Source of the DNA: JBNFVY01 sp049943335
Lineage (GTDB): Bacteria > Pseudomonadota > Alphaproteobacteria > Rhodobacterales > Rhodobacteraceae
Assembly: GCF_049943335.1 (NCBI RefSeq)
Contig: NZ_JBNFVY010000004.1
Coordinates: 62,001-126,000, forward strand
Length of the DNA stretch: 64,000 bases
Direction: 5' to 3'
This document shows, in pieces, positions 35,469 through 43,569 of the stretch. Positions within the stretch are counted from its first letter, which is position 1; each line of letters begins with the position of its first letter. The notes below the pieces were generated by a model, which ran no database searches, had not been told where the DNA came from, and worked only from the letters and a program-made list of their open reading frames with translations. Position numbers and translations under genes: made by a program.

Positions 35469-36248
35469 TCAGATCCACATCCAACTGGGCGCCTGCGAAA
35501 CAAGCGCCAGGCGCAGTGAGCGCGCGAGAGCTCCTTGACCAAGGCGCCCTTCGGCCACGGCCCTTGGATTACGCTGTGCTTGTCGCAGGATCGGCAGGTG
35601 CACGGCGGCGTCGATCAGCGGCGCGCGCGCCGGGCGGGGTAAATGCGACAGCGCGGGTTTGCTGGCGCCCACATCCGCCAGCGCATCGCTGGCCAAGCCC
35701 TGGATCGCTTCGGCCCGCCCATCAACCAGTGGCACGCGCCCGGCGTCTTCCAGCGCCGGGATCGCCAGGAAATAACGGGCCAGCGCACCGGCATAGCCCA
35801 ACCGGTTCAGCGCATCAGTGGCATCTGCCGGGGCGCCGAGCAAACGGGCCGCGACCTGCATGGGAAGCGCGTAGGACCGGTGCAGATAGCGCGTTAGCCC
35901 GGCGCCATCAGGATGGGGATCGCGATAGATATCCCACTGACGCGCGGTGACACAGGCGTCCAGCGTCTCGGCCGCCCAGGGCGTCAGGGTTTCGGCCAAG
36001 GGGGCGGCAACCTCATGCGCGCGAGGGTTCTTGCCAGCGGCAATGTCGCCGAGCACATCGCGCCACCATTGCAGGCGCATTTCCGCGATCATGGTCTCTT
36101 GCGTGATCCAGGGCGCGCGCGCGACCTCAAGCGTGAAAGCATGGATCGGGAACAGAACCTCTCGGGCGGCGACCGGCGCGGCCATGGTGGCGCGGAAACG
36201 GTCGGGGTCGCCCTTGGCGACCAGATCGGCGCAGGCCTGGATGCTCAT
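35469..36248 (-). CDS. Squalene/phytoene synthase-like protein (NDUFAF6-type)
   Basis: 259 residues with the all-helical trans-isoprenyl synthase fold: EMRLQWWRDVLGDI (near residues 55-68) and the later QWDIYRDPHPDGAGLTRYLHRSYALPMQ. The first Asp-rich metal motif of real synthases is replaced by FPIHAFTLEVARAPW, and no DxxxD is present, so prenyl-transfer activity is unlikely. It resembles NDUFAF6, the complex I assembly pseudo-synthase. It overlaps a 33-codon frame upstream by 4 bp. Confidence 0.8.
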   Translation of the reverse strand: MSIQACADLVAKGDPDRFRATMAAPVAAREVLFPIHAFTLEVARAPWITQETMIAEMRLQWWRDVLGDIAAGKNPRAHEVAAPLAETLTPWAAETLDACVTARQWDIYRDPHPDGAGLTRYLHRSYALPMQVAARLLGAPADATDALNRLGYAGALARYFLAIPALEDAGRVPLVDGRAEAIQGLASDALADVGASKPALSHLPRPARAPLIDAAVHLPILRQAQRNPRAVAEGRLGQGALARSLRLALVSQAPSWMWI

Positions 36249-36346
36249 GCAGAGACCTCGACGCGCTGGAGAACAGCGGCGCCCCTACCGCCCAGACTCA
36301 AGAACAGGCGCGGGCGAATAGAGGCCAAATGGGTTGCCTTGATCAT
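36245..36346 (-). CDS. Possible 33-residue leader peptide
   Basis: ATG 36346 has AGAGGTGAG about five bases upstream, a good ribosome-binding site. The peptide starts MIKATHLASIRPRLFLSL and ends at a TGA that overlaps the next gene's ATG (ATGA). Translational coupling to the synthase-like gene is plausible. No homologue is recognised. Confidence 0.35.
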   Translation of the reverse strand: MIKATHLASIRPRLFLSLGGRGAAVLQRVEVSA

Positions 36347-36407
36347 GACTCACCTCTGTCGTGCAACCGCGGGGCGGCACATAGATCGCGCGCATCGGAT
36401 CCCTTGG

Positions 36408-38027
36408 TCACTTTTCGGCCGTGTCCCGGATCAGCTTCCAGTTTACAGCATCCAGAAGCGCATCGAATGAGGCATCCACAAGGTTGGCGGACACGCCCAC
36501 GGTGCTCCAACGCCGGCCCTGCCCGTCTTCGCTGTCGATGATGACACGGGTGCGCGCCTCGGTGCCGCCGTTGGTGATGCGCACCTTGAAGTCGACCAGT
36601 TTCATGTCGTCGATCATGCTCTGATAGGGGCCCAGATCCTTGGCCAACGCCTTGGATAGCGCGTTTACCGGCCCTGCATCATGCCCGTTTTCATCCAGGC
36701 TGTCGCTGACTGACAGCATTTTTTTATCGCCGATCTTTACCACCACGACCGCTTCGGACAGGCTGACCATCCGGTTGCGCTTGTTTTTGCGCCGCTCGAC
36801 GGTGACGCGGTAGCGCTTGACCTCAAAGAACTGGGGCAGCTGGGTCAGAGCCTCGCGGGCGAGCAGTTCGAACGACGCTTGCGCCGTGTCATAGGTATAG
36901 CCCTCGGCCTCGCGCATTTTCACCTTTTCAAGGATCGCGCTCAGCGCCGGATCGCCCTTGGCCACCGTCAGCCCCATGCTGCGCAGCCGCTCGATCAGGT
37001 TCGACTGACCGGCCTGGTTCGACATGGGCACGATGCGCGCGTTGCCCACGGCGGACGGATCGATGTGTTCGTAGGTGGCGGGGTCCTTGGTGATGGCGCT
37101 GGCGTGCAACCCGGCCTTGTGGGCAAACGCGCTGGCGCCCACGTAGGGCGCGCTGCGCAGGGGCACTCGGTTCAGGATTTCGTCCAGCATCCGGGATGTG
37201 CGGACCAGCGTTTTCAGCGCCTCTGGCGTCACGCCGGTCTCGAGCGTGCTGGCATAGGGTTCTTTCAGCAAAAAGGTCGGGATCAGGGTGGTCAGGTTGG
37301 CATTGCCGCAGCGTTCGCCCAACCCGTTCAGCGTGCCCTGCACCTGACGCGCACCCGCGTTGATCGCGGCCAGCGAATTGGCGACCGCGTTGCCCGTATC
37401 GTCATGCGTATGGATGCCCAGCCGGTCGCCGGGAATACCGCTTTCGATGACCTTCTGGGTGATGCGGTACACCTCGCCCGGCAGGGTACCGCCGTTGGTA
37501 TCGCACAGCACGATCCAGCGCGCACCGGCGTCAAAGGCCCCATGCAGGCACTGCAGGGCATAATCGGGGTTGGCCTTGTAGCCGTCAAAGAAATGTTCGG
37601 CGTCGAAATGCGCCTCGCGGCCCTTTGCGATCACGTGGACAAAGCTGTCGCGGATATTGGCAAGGTTTTCTTCCAGCGTGATCGCCAGCGCCTTGGTGAC
37701 ATGGAAGTCGTGCGTTTTTCCAACCAGGCAGACGGCATCGGTGCCCGCGTTGAGCACGCCTGCCAGCGTGGCGTCATTGGCGGCCGATCGCCCGGCCCGC
37801 TTGGTCATCCCGAAGGCAAGAAAGGTGGCGTTCGTTTTGGGCGGGGCATCGAAGAATTCAGTATCCGTGGGGTTGGCGCCAGGCCAGCCACCTTCGATAT
37901 AGTCAATCCCCAGCGCATCGAGCGCGCCTGCGATCTGGTGCTTTTCGGGGGTCGAAAATTGCACCCCCTGCGTCTGCTGGCCGTCGCGCAGGGTGGTGTC
38001 GAAGAGATAGAGGCGCTCTTTGGTCAT
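36408..38027 (-). CDS. cimA: Citramalate synthase
   Basis: 539 residues, HMG-CoA-lyase-like family. LFDTTLRDGQQTQGVQFS (residues 8-25) and HTHDDTGNAVANSLAAINAGARQVQGTLNGLGERCGNANL (compressed signature near 200-240) define the TIM-barrel active site with two metal His. The C-terminal LeuA allosteric domain follows (from about 400). It condenses pyruvate and acetyl-CoA to (R)-citramalate, an entry to isoleucine. The N-terminus fits CimA better than 2-isopropylmalate synthase. Followed on the same strand by the small frame and the synthase-like gene. Confidence 0.93.
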   Translation of the reverse strand: MTKERLYLFDTTLRDGQQTQGVQFSTPEKHQIAGALDALGIDYIEGGWPGANPTDTEFFDAPPKTNATFLAFGMTKRAGRSAANDATLAGVLNAGTDAVCLVGKTHDFHVTKALAITLEENLANIRDSFVHVIAKGREAHFDAEHFFDGYKANPDYALQCLHGAFDAGARWIVLCDTNGGTLPGEVYRITQKVIESGIPGDRLGIHTHDDTGNAVANSLAAINAGARQVQGTLNGLGERCGNANLTTLIPTFLLKEPYASTLETGVTPEALKTLVRTSRMLDEILNRVPLRSAPYVGASAFAHKAGLHASAITKDPATYEHIDPSAVGNARIVPMSNQAGQSNLIERLRSMGLTVAKGDPALSAILEKVKMREAEGYTYDTAQASFELLAREALTQLPQFFEVKRYRVTVERRKNKRNRMVSLSEAVVVVKIGDKKMLSVSDSLDENGHDAGPVNALSKALAKDLGPYQSMIDDMKLVDFKVRITNGGTEARTRVIIDSEDGQGRRWSTVGVSANLVDASFDALLDAVNWKLIRDTAEK

Positions 38028-38163
38028 GGTCAGCGCCCCTCATGCGCAAAGAAGCAGCGCTTTGCCCAGCGCGCGACCCTTCCTCTAAGGGGAGGACGCT
38101 TGCAGCGCGCGCCCACGCACCGGACGCTGGCCGTTGGTTGATGTAGAATGGATTGGCGGCGCA

Positions 38164-39627
38164 TCATTTCAGGGCCTCAAGTTTGGCGGGATCGAAATTG
38201 GGGCCGGGCAGCCAGCTTGCGGTTCCGGCAACATCCGTCACCTGGACGCCAACGTCGCTCAACACATCGCGCAGCCTGTCAGCCTCGGCCCAGTTCTTGT
38301 TTTCGCGCGCCGCACTTCTTTGCGCAATCAGCCGGTCAATCACGTCGGGCGCCCAATCGGGGATCTGGTCATCTTGCACTGGTGACAGATCAAGGACGCC
38401 CCAGTCCGTCACAAGCCCCAACAACTCCATCGCATAGGCAAACGGAACCAGCCCCGCTGCCGTGCGCGCTTTTGCCATGACATGCATGCGTGCCAAAGCG
38501 CCCGGCGTGTTCAGATCGTTGCTCAGGACACCCAGGAACTCGGCATCCGGCGCCCAGTCTTTCGTTTCCTTGAGGCGTTCGACCGTCTGGCGGGAATAGC
38601 CATGCTTTTGCAGGGTATTGATCCAGTCTTTCAGCGTTTTTTCAGCCTCTTGCCGCTTTTTCTCGGTCCAATCCATCGGCTTGCGATAATGCGTGCTCAG
38701 CATGACCAGGCGGATCACCTCGCCCGGAACGGGGGGCTGGCCATCATGGCCATCCAGCAGATCGCGCACGGTAAAGAAGTTGCCCAGCGACTTGGACATC
38801 TTCTTGCCTTCGACCTGCAGCATTTCGTTGTGCAGCCAGATATTGGCCATGCGGTCGGTGCCGTTGGCGCAGCAGCTTTGCGCGATTTCGTTTTCGTGGT
38901 GGGGGAACATCAGATCGTTGCCGCCGCCGTGGATATCAAAGACCTCGCCCAGCAGGGCCTTGGACATGGCCGAACATTCAATGTGCCAGCCGGGCCGCCC
39001 CCGGCCCCATGGGCTGTCCCAGCCCGGCTGATCGTCACCGGACGGCTTCCACAGCACGAAATCCATCGGGTTGCGCTTGTAGGGGGCCACTTCGACGCGC
39101 GCGCCAGCGATCATGTCATCCACGCTACGGCCCGACAGCTTGCCATAGCCGTCCTTCCACGAATCCACGTCGAACAGCACATGCCCTTCGGCCTCATAGG
39201 CATGGCGCACGCCATTCTCGTCGGGCGCCATCAGCGTCTCGATCATCGCCACCATCTCGGCGATGTAGTTCGTGGCACGCGGCATGTGCGTGGGTTCCAA
39301 CACACCGACGGCGGCCATGTCGTCCAGATACCACTGGGTGGTTTCGGCGGTGATTTCGGCGATGGGGCGCCCGGTCTCAGCGGCCTTGGCGTTGATCTTG
39401 TCGTCTACGTCGGTGAAATTCCGCACGTAAGTTACGTGATCGGGCCCGTATTCGTGGCGCAAAAGGCGAAAGAGCACGTCAAAGACGATCGCCGGGCGCG
39501 CATTGCCCAAATGCGCGCGGTCATAGACCGTCGGCCCACAGACATACATCCGCACGTCGTTGGGATCGATCGGCGTGAAATCCTCTTTCTTGCGGGTCTT
39601 GGAATTGGTCAGCCGTATCTGGGTCAT
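38164..39627 (-). CDS. cysS: Cysteinyl-tRNA synthetase
   Basis: 487 residues. The zinc and HIGH region is YVCGPTVYDRAHLGNARP (C30, H39); the KMSKS motif is GKKMSKSLGNF near residue 270; GWHIECSAMS and GGGNDLMFPHHENE supply further zinc ligands. It charges tRNA-Cys. 136 bp separate it from cimA downstream. Confidence 0.97.
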   Translation of the reverse strand: MTQIRLTNSKTRKKEDFTPIDPNDVRMYVCGPTVYDRAHLGNARPAIVFDVLFRLLRHEYGPDHVTYVRNFTDVDDKINAKAAETGRPIAEITAETTQWYLDDMAAVGVLEPTHMPRATNYIAEMVAMIETLMAPDENGVRHAYEAEGHVLFDVDSWKDGYGKLSGRSVDDMIAGARVEVAPYKRNPMDFVLWKPSGDDQPGWDSPWGRGRPGWHIECSAMSKALLGEVFDIHGGGNDLMFPHHENEIAQSCCANGTDRMANIWLHNEMLQVEGKKMSKSLGNFFTVRDLLDGHDGQPPVPGEVIRLVMLSTHYRKPMDWTEKKRQEAEKTLKDWINTLQKHGYSRQTVERLKETKDWAPDAEFLGVLSNDLNTPGALARMHVMAKARTAAGLVPFAYAMELLGLVTDWGVLDLSPVQDDQIPDWAPDVIDRLIAQRSAARENKNWAEADRLRDVLSDVGVQVTDVAGTASWLPGPNFDPAKLEALK

Positions 39628-39929
39628 GGGGTGTCCTCGGGCGTTTGTCCCGCGGGCTTTAGCAACTTCGCATCAGTTGTGAAAGAGAGCGGCCCGCGAC
39701 GTGTGTCAGCAGGGAATGCAGCAAATGGTGGCGGCGCGGTTGCTCATGACGCGGTGATAGCAGCGCAGGTGCGGCGTGCCAAGCGTCTTGAGCGGGCCGC
39801 GCGCCCAAGGTGGTGCGCGCTGCCCTTTGGTGGCGCCCCGCACGCTGTTCGGTGATGGCGCCCATCACATATAGGCTGAATTGACATCCCCCGGCCCGCA
39901 TGGCCCTTTGCACAAAGAAAGGACGCCCC
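39628..39929. other. Divergent intergenic region, cysS / aminotransferase
   Basis: 302 bp without a supported gene. A perfect 7-bp inverted repeat, GTGATGG (39852-39858) and CCATCAC (39862-39868), lies 60 bp before the aminotransferase start. TTGACA follows at 39881-39886 as a possible -35 element, but no good -10 is seen before the ATG. Confidence 0.45.
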
Positions 39930-41099
39930 ATGCAACTGTCACATCGCATCACCCATATCGCCGGCGAAGAAGGCGACGGGTGGGAAATTTATTTCAAAAC
40001 CCAGGAACTGAAGGCCGCAGGCATCGCCGTCACCGACCTGACCATCGGCGAGCATGACACCCGCACCGACCCCGACATTGTGACCGCCATGTCCCACGCC
40101 GCGCAGCAAGGCGCGACAGGTTACGCGGCGATCCCCGGCATCCCTGAGCTACGTGCCGCCATTGCCGACCGGGTTGCCGCGCGCACGGGCGTGGCCACAA
40201 CGGCCGAAAATGTCTTGATTTTTCCCGGTGGGCAGGCGGCCTTGTTCGCCGCGCATATGGCGGTTTTGGACCCTGGTGACCGGGCCGCGTTCATCGATCC
40301 CTATTACGCCACCTACCCCGGCACGATCCGCGCGGCGGGCGGCGTGCCGGTGCCGATCCAGACCGGCCCGCGCGATGCGTTCCGACCCACGGCGCAGGCG
40401 CTGGCGGGGGCGGCAGGCGCGCGCTCACTGCTGGTGAACAGCCCCAACAACCCGACCGGCGCGGTCTATGATCGCGCCACTCTGGAAACGATCCGCCAGG
40501 CCGTGCTGGCGCAGGACATATGGCTGATTTCAGACGAGGTTTATGACACCCAGATCTGGGAAGGCGCGCATCTCAGCCCGCGCGCCCTGCCCGACATGGC
40601 CGAGCGCACGCTTGTGATCGGATCATTTTCCAAGAGCCACGCGATGACCGGCAGCCGCGTGGGCTGGATGATCGGCCCGTCCAAGGCCATGAGCGCGCTC
40701 ATGCAACTGCCGCTGCACACCACGTTCGGCATTCCCGGCTATATCCAAAAGGCCGCCCTGCATGCGCTTGGCAAGGGCGACAGGTTCGAAGCGCAGATCG
40801 CCGCGCCCTTTGCGCGCCGCCGGCAACTGGCCCAAGACGTGTTCGCCGGGCACAGCCACGTGCGCATGGTGCCCTCGCAAGGGGCGATGTATTTCTTGCT
40901 GGATATCCGTGACACCGGGCTGAGCGGGCGGGACTTTGCCTTTGCCCTGCTCAAGGCGCGCAACATTGCCGTGATGCCGGGCGAAAGCTTTGGCGCGGCG
41001 GCGGCCGGCCATCTGCGCATTGCGATGACCATCGACGATGACCGCTTTGTCGACGCCTTGCACCAGATCGCCGATTTCATCCGCGAGGTCACGCCATGA
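39930..41099 (+). CDS. Class I/II PLP-dependent aminotransferase
   Basis: 389 residues, fold type I. The PLP-binding Lys is K235 in GSFSKSHAMTGSRVGW, the Asp-x-x-Tyr motif is SDEVYD (201-206), and SPNNPTG (171-177) contacts the cofactor. The amino-acid substrate cannot be told; aspartate/aromatic type is likely. AAAGGAC before ATG 39930 fixes the start; the in-frame codon at 39900 lacks it. Coupled through a 22-codon frame to mazG. Confidence 0.9.
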   Translation: MQLSHRITHIAGEEGDGWEIYFKTQELKAAGIAVTDLTIGEHDTRTDPDIVTAMSHAAQQGATGYAAIPGIPELRAAIADRVAARTGVATTAENVLIFPGGQAALFAAHMAVLDPGDRAAFIDPYYATYPGTIRAAGGVPVPIQTGPRDAFRPTAQALAGAAGARSLLVNSPNNPTGAVYDRATLETIRQAVLAQDIWLISDEVYDTQIWEGAHLSPRALPDMAERTLVIGSFSKSHAMTGSRVGWMIGPSKAMSALMQLPLHTTFGIPGYIQKAALHALGKGDRFEAQIAAPFARRRQLAQDVFAGHSHVRMVPSQGAMYFLLDIRDTGLSGRDFAFALLKARNIAVMPGESFGAAAAGHLRIAMTIDDDRFVDALHQIADFIREVTP

Positions 41100-41164
41100 C
41101 CGCCCCGGGCGCCAGCTTTGCCGCGCCCGACAACAGCGACACCATGCGAAAGGACAGCGCATGA
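41096..41164 (+). CDS. Possible 22-residue linking frame between aminotransferase and mazG
   Basis: ATG 41096 overlaps the aminotransferase stop (ATGA), and the frame ends TGA at 41162-41164, which overlaps the mazG ATG at 41161 (again ATGA). The peptide starts MTAPGASFAAPDNSDTMRK. It could relay ribosomes from one gene to the next. No homologue is recognised and coding bias cannot be judged at this length. AAAGGAC before mazG suggests independent initiation too. Confidence 0.3.
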   Translation: MTAPGASFAAPDNSDTMRKDSA

Positions 41165-41973
41165 GCGACCCCATCCATGACGAAAAACCGGGCATCGACA
41201 AGCTGTTGGCGATCATGGCCCGGCTGCGCGATCCCGACACCGGCTGCCCGTGGGACGTCGAGCAGACCTTTGCCTCGATCGCGCCCTATACGATCGAAGA
41301 GGCCTACGAAGTCGCCGATGCCATCGAACGCGGCGATATGGACGACCTGAAAGGCGAGCTGGGCGATCTGCTGCTGCAATCGGTATTTCATGCCCGCATC
41401 GCCGAAGAAGCGGGGCATTTCGACTTTCATTCAGTGGCCGAATCCATCGCACAAAAGATGATCCAAAGACACCCGCATGTCTTTGAAACGCATGTCGAAA
41501 AAGACGCCCAGCAGCAAACCCGCGACTGGGAAGAGCAAAAGGCGAAAGAGCGCGCACGGCGCGGCGAAACACGCGTGCTGGACGGGGTGGCAATGGGCCT
41601 GCCGGCCCTGCTGCGCGCGCTGAAACTGCAAAAGCGTCTGGCCCGCGTTGGGTTCGACTGGAATGACCCCGATGCGGTGCTGGCCAAGCTGGCCGAAGAA
41701 AGCCGGGAACTGGTCGAGGCGCGCGACCAAAAAGACCCCGACGCGATCGAAGATGAAATGGGCGACATGCTGTTCGTCATGGTCAATCTGGCCCGCCATC
41801 TGGGCGTCGATCCCGAAGCCGCGCTGCGCCGCACCAACGCCAAGGTGACGGCCCGGTTCGCCGCCGTCGAAGACGGTCTGGCCGCGCAGGGCAAACGCCC
41901 CGAACAGGCCAGTCTGGACGAGATGGAGGCGCTGTGGCAGGCGGCGAAACGGCGCGATCCTGCGAAAGGGTAA
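41161..41973 (+). CDS. mazG: Nucleoside triphosphate pyrophosphohydrolase MazG
   Basis: 270 residues with two MazG domains. The N-terminal repeat has LRDPDTGCPWDVEQTFASIAPYTIEEAYEVADAI and the C-terminal one LAEESRELVEARDQKDPDAIEDEMGDMLFVMVNLARHLGVD, each with the E-x-x-E and E-x-x-D metal ligands. MazG hydrolyses NTPs and dNTPs to monophosphates and limits mis-incorporation. AAAGGACAGCGC precedes the ATG. Confidence 0.95.
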   Translation: MSDPIHDEKPGIDKLLAIMARLRDPDTGCPWDVEQTFASIAPYTIEEAYEVADAIERGDMDDLKGELGDLLLQSVFHARIAEEAGHFDFHSVAESIAQKMIQRHPHVFETHVEKDAQQQTRDWEEQKAKERARRGETRVLDGVAMGLPALLRALKLQKRLARVGFDWNDPDAVLAKLAEESRELVEARDQKDPDAIEDEMGDMLFVMVNLARHLGVDPEAALRRTNAKVTARFAAVEDGLAAQGKRPEQASLDEMEALWQAAKRRDPAKG

Positions 41974-42057
41974 ACGGGCCGGCTGGGGGCGGATTTCCCG
42001 GCGGGACTCATAGCGCGATTCGCTGGTTATCCCCGGCAAAACAAGCGTTTTTTCGCT

Positions 42058-42134
42058 GTCGGCTAAGCGTCGGCAACCCGTCTGCGCCCCGTCGGCTATG
42101 CGTCGGCTATGCGTCGGGCATATGTCGGGCACAT
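42058..42134. repeat. Seven 11-bp tandem units
   Basis: The units are GTCGGCTAAGC, GTCGGCAACCC, GTCTGCGCCCC, GTCGGCTATGC, GTCGGCTATGC, GTCGGGCATAT and GTCGGGCACAT, without gaps. All start with GTCGG or GTCTG; units 4 and 5 are identical. The 11-bp period places each unit on nearly the same DNA face. Confidence 0.9.
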
Positions 42135-42196
42135 CGCCCGACACGCAACGCGCGGTGGGAATATGCAAGCCGGGGCGCGACTGGGGTAGTCTCAGG

Positions 42197-42268
42197 CAAA
42201 CACAGGCAGGCAAACACAGGCAGGCAAACAGGCGGGCAAACAGGCGGGCACAGGCGGGCACGGGCAGG
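42197..42268. repeat. Decreasing tandem array of CA-x-AGGC units
   Basis: CAAACACAGGCAGG twice (14 bp), CAAACAGGCGGG twice (12 bp), then CACAGGCGGG and CACGGGCAGG (10 bp). The pattern fits replication slippage followed by small deletions within units. Confidence 0.9.
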
Positions 42269-42365
42269 CAACTTGATGGGGCCGATTATCCGACTATTGA
42301 AGTCAGGTATTGACCCGATAAAAAGACTCGGGTTTAACGCGGACAGAATCGAACAGGAGGATTAC

Positions 42366-43364
42366 ATGTTCCGCTTTGCAGCATCCCTGACGGCGCTCGT
42401 CGCCGCCACCAGCGCCGTCGCCGATATCAACGTCTATTCCTATCGCCAACCCGAGCTGATCGCGCCGCTGACCGACGCCTTTACCGCCGAAACCGGCATC
42501 CCGGTGAACGTGGCCTACCTGGACAAGGGGCTTGTCGAACGGTTGCAGGCAGAGGGCGACCGCACGCCCGCCGACGTAATCCTGACGGTCGATATTTCGC
42601 GCCTGGCACAAGCGGTCGACGCGGGGGTGACCCAACCAGTCGACAGCCAGGTCATGCGCGACAACGTGCCGGCCGATTTCCGCGACCCCGACGGGCACTG
42701 GTGGGGGCTGACCACCCGCGCGCGCATCGTCTACGCCAGCAAAGAGCGCGTCGCCGAAGGCGAGGTGACCACCTACGAAGATCTGGCCGATCCGAAATGG
42801 AAAGGGCGCATCTGCACCCGGTCAGGCACGCACGCCTACATGGTCGCGCTGACCGGCGCGCATCTGCACCACCACGGCGAAGAAGCCACCAAAGCCTGGC
42901 TGCAGGGCATCAAGGACAACCTGGCGCGCAAACCGCAAGGCAACGACCGCGCGCAGGTCAAGGCGATCTGGGCAGGCGAATGCGACATCAGCCTGGGCAA
43001 CACCTATTACATGGGCAAGATGCTGGAAGACGCCGAACAACAGGCCTGGGCCGACGCGGTGCGGCTGGAATTTCCGGTGTTCGAAGGCGGCGGCACGCAT
43101 ATGAACATCTCGGGCGTGGCGATGACCAAAGCCACCGACAACAAGGACGAAGCGCTGAAATTCATGGAATTCCTGACCTCGCCCGCGGCGCAGGAAATCT
43201 ACGCCGAAGCGAACTATGAATACCCGATCGCTCCGGGCGCCAAACCGTCGGAACTGGTCCAGGGCTGGGGCAGCTTCACGCCCGACGCGGTGAACCTGAT
43301 GGACATCGCCGCCGAACGCGCCAAGGCACTGCGGATCACCGAACAGGTCGATTACGACGGCTGA
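42366..43364 (+). CDS. Fe(III) ABC transporter substrate-binding protein (orphan)
   Basis: 332 residues. A signal peptide (FRFAASLTALVAATSAVA) is cleaved near residue 19. The mature part is of the FbpA/FutA class: NVYSYRQPELIAPLTDAF at the start, GDRTPADVILTVDISRL, and the iron-ligating tyrosine pair in SLGNTYYMGKML. It binds ferric iron in the periplasm. The usual permease and ATPase genes are not adjacent. AGGAGG lies seven bases before ATG 42366, overriding longer in-frame starts. A Fur/Mur regulator is encoded 8.5 kb away. Confidence 0.92.
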   Translation: MFRFAASLTALVAATSAVADINVYSYRQPELIAPLTDAFTAETGIPVNVAYLDKGLVERLQAEGDRTPADVILTVDISRLAQAVDAGVTQPVDSQVMRDNVPADFRDPDGHWWGLTTRARIVYASKERVAEGEVTTYEDLADPKWKGRICTRSGTHAYMVALTGAHLHHHGEEATKAWLQGIKDNLARKPQGNDRAQVKAIWAGECDISLGNTYYMGKMLEDAEQQAWADAVRLEFPVFEGGGTHMNISGVAMTKATDNKDEALKFMEFLTSPAAQEIYAEANYEYPIAPGAKPSELVQGWGSFTPDAVNLMDIAAERAKALRITEQVDYDG

Positions 43365-43383
43365 TGTGACGCAACATTGGTGA

Positions 43384-43492
43384 CGGCCCTGCCCCTGCGG
43401 CGCGGCTGTCGGCGCTGGCCCTGTGGCGCTGGCCCTGTGGCGCTGTCTGCGGCGCTGGCCCCAACCATGCTTCCGGCCCTGCCCCTGCGGCG
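43384..43492. repeat. Short direct and tandem repeats before the nucleoside hydrolase
   Basis: CGGCCCTGCCCCTGCGGCG (19 bp) occurs at 43384-43402 and again at 43474-43492. Between them GGCGCTGGCCCTGT is present twice in tandem (43411-43424, 43425-43438), with a partial third copy from 43451. Confidence 0.85.
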
Positions 43493-43569
43493 GGGCCGTT
43501 TGCGTTTGCGCGGCTGGACATCGGCGCGGCCGCGCGCCAGTGTCGCTGCGACAGTCAAAAGGAAACCCC

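Larger units (their letters stand above)
41974..42365. other. 392-bp intergenic region with two tandem-repeat arrays
   Basis: No gene. It holds the arrays at 42058-42134 and 42197-42268 and, at its end, a strong AGGAGG ribosome-binding site for the iron-binding protein. No clear sigma-70 promoter was recognised. Confidence 0.6.

Noticed and set aside
42197..42268. Possible CRISPR array
   Set aside because: Units are contiguous and 10-14 bp long with no spacers, and no cas genes are present.
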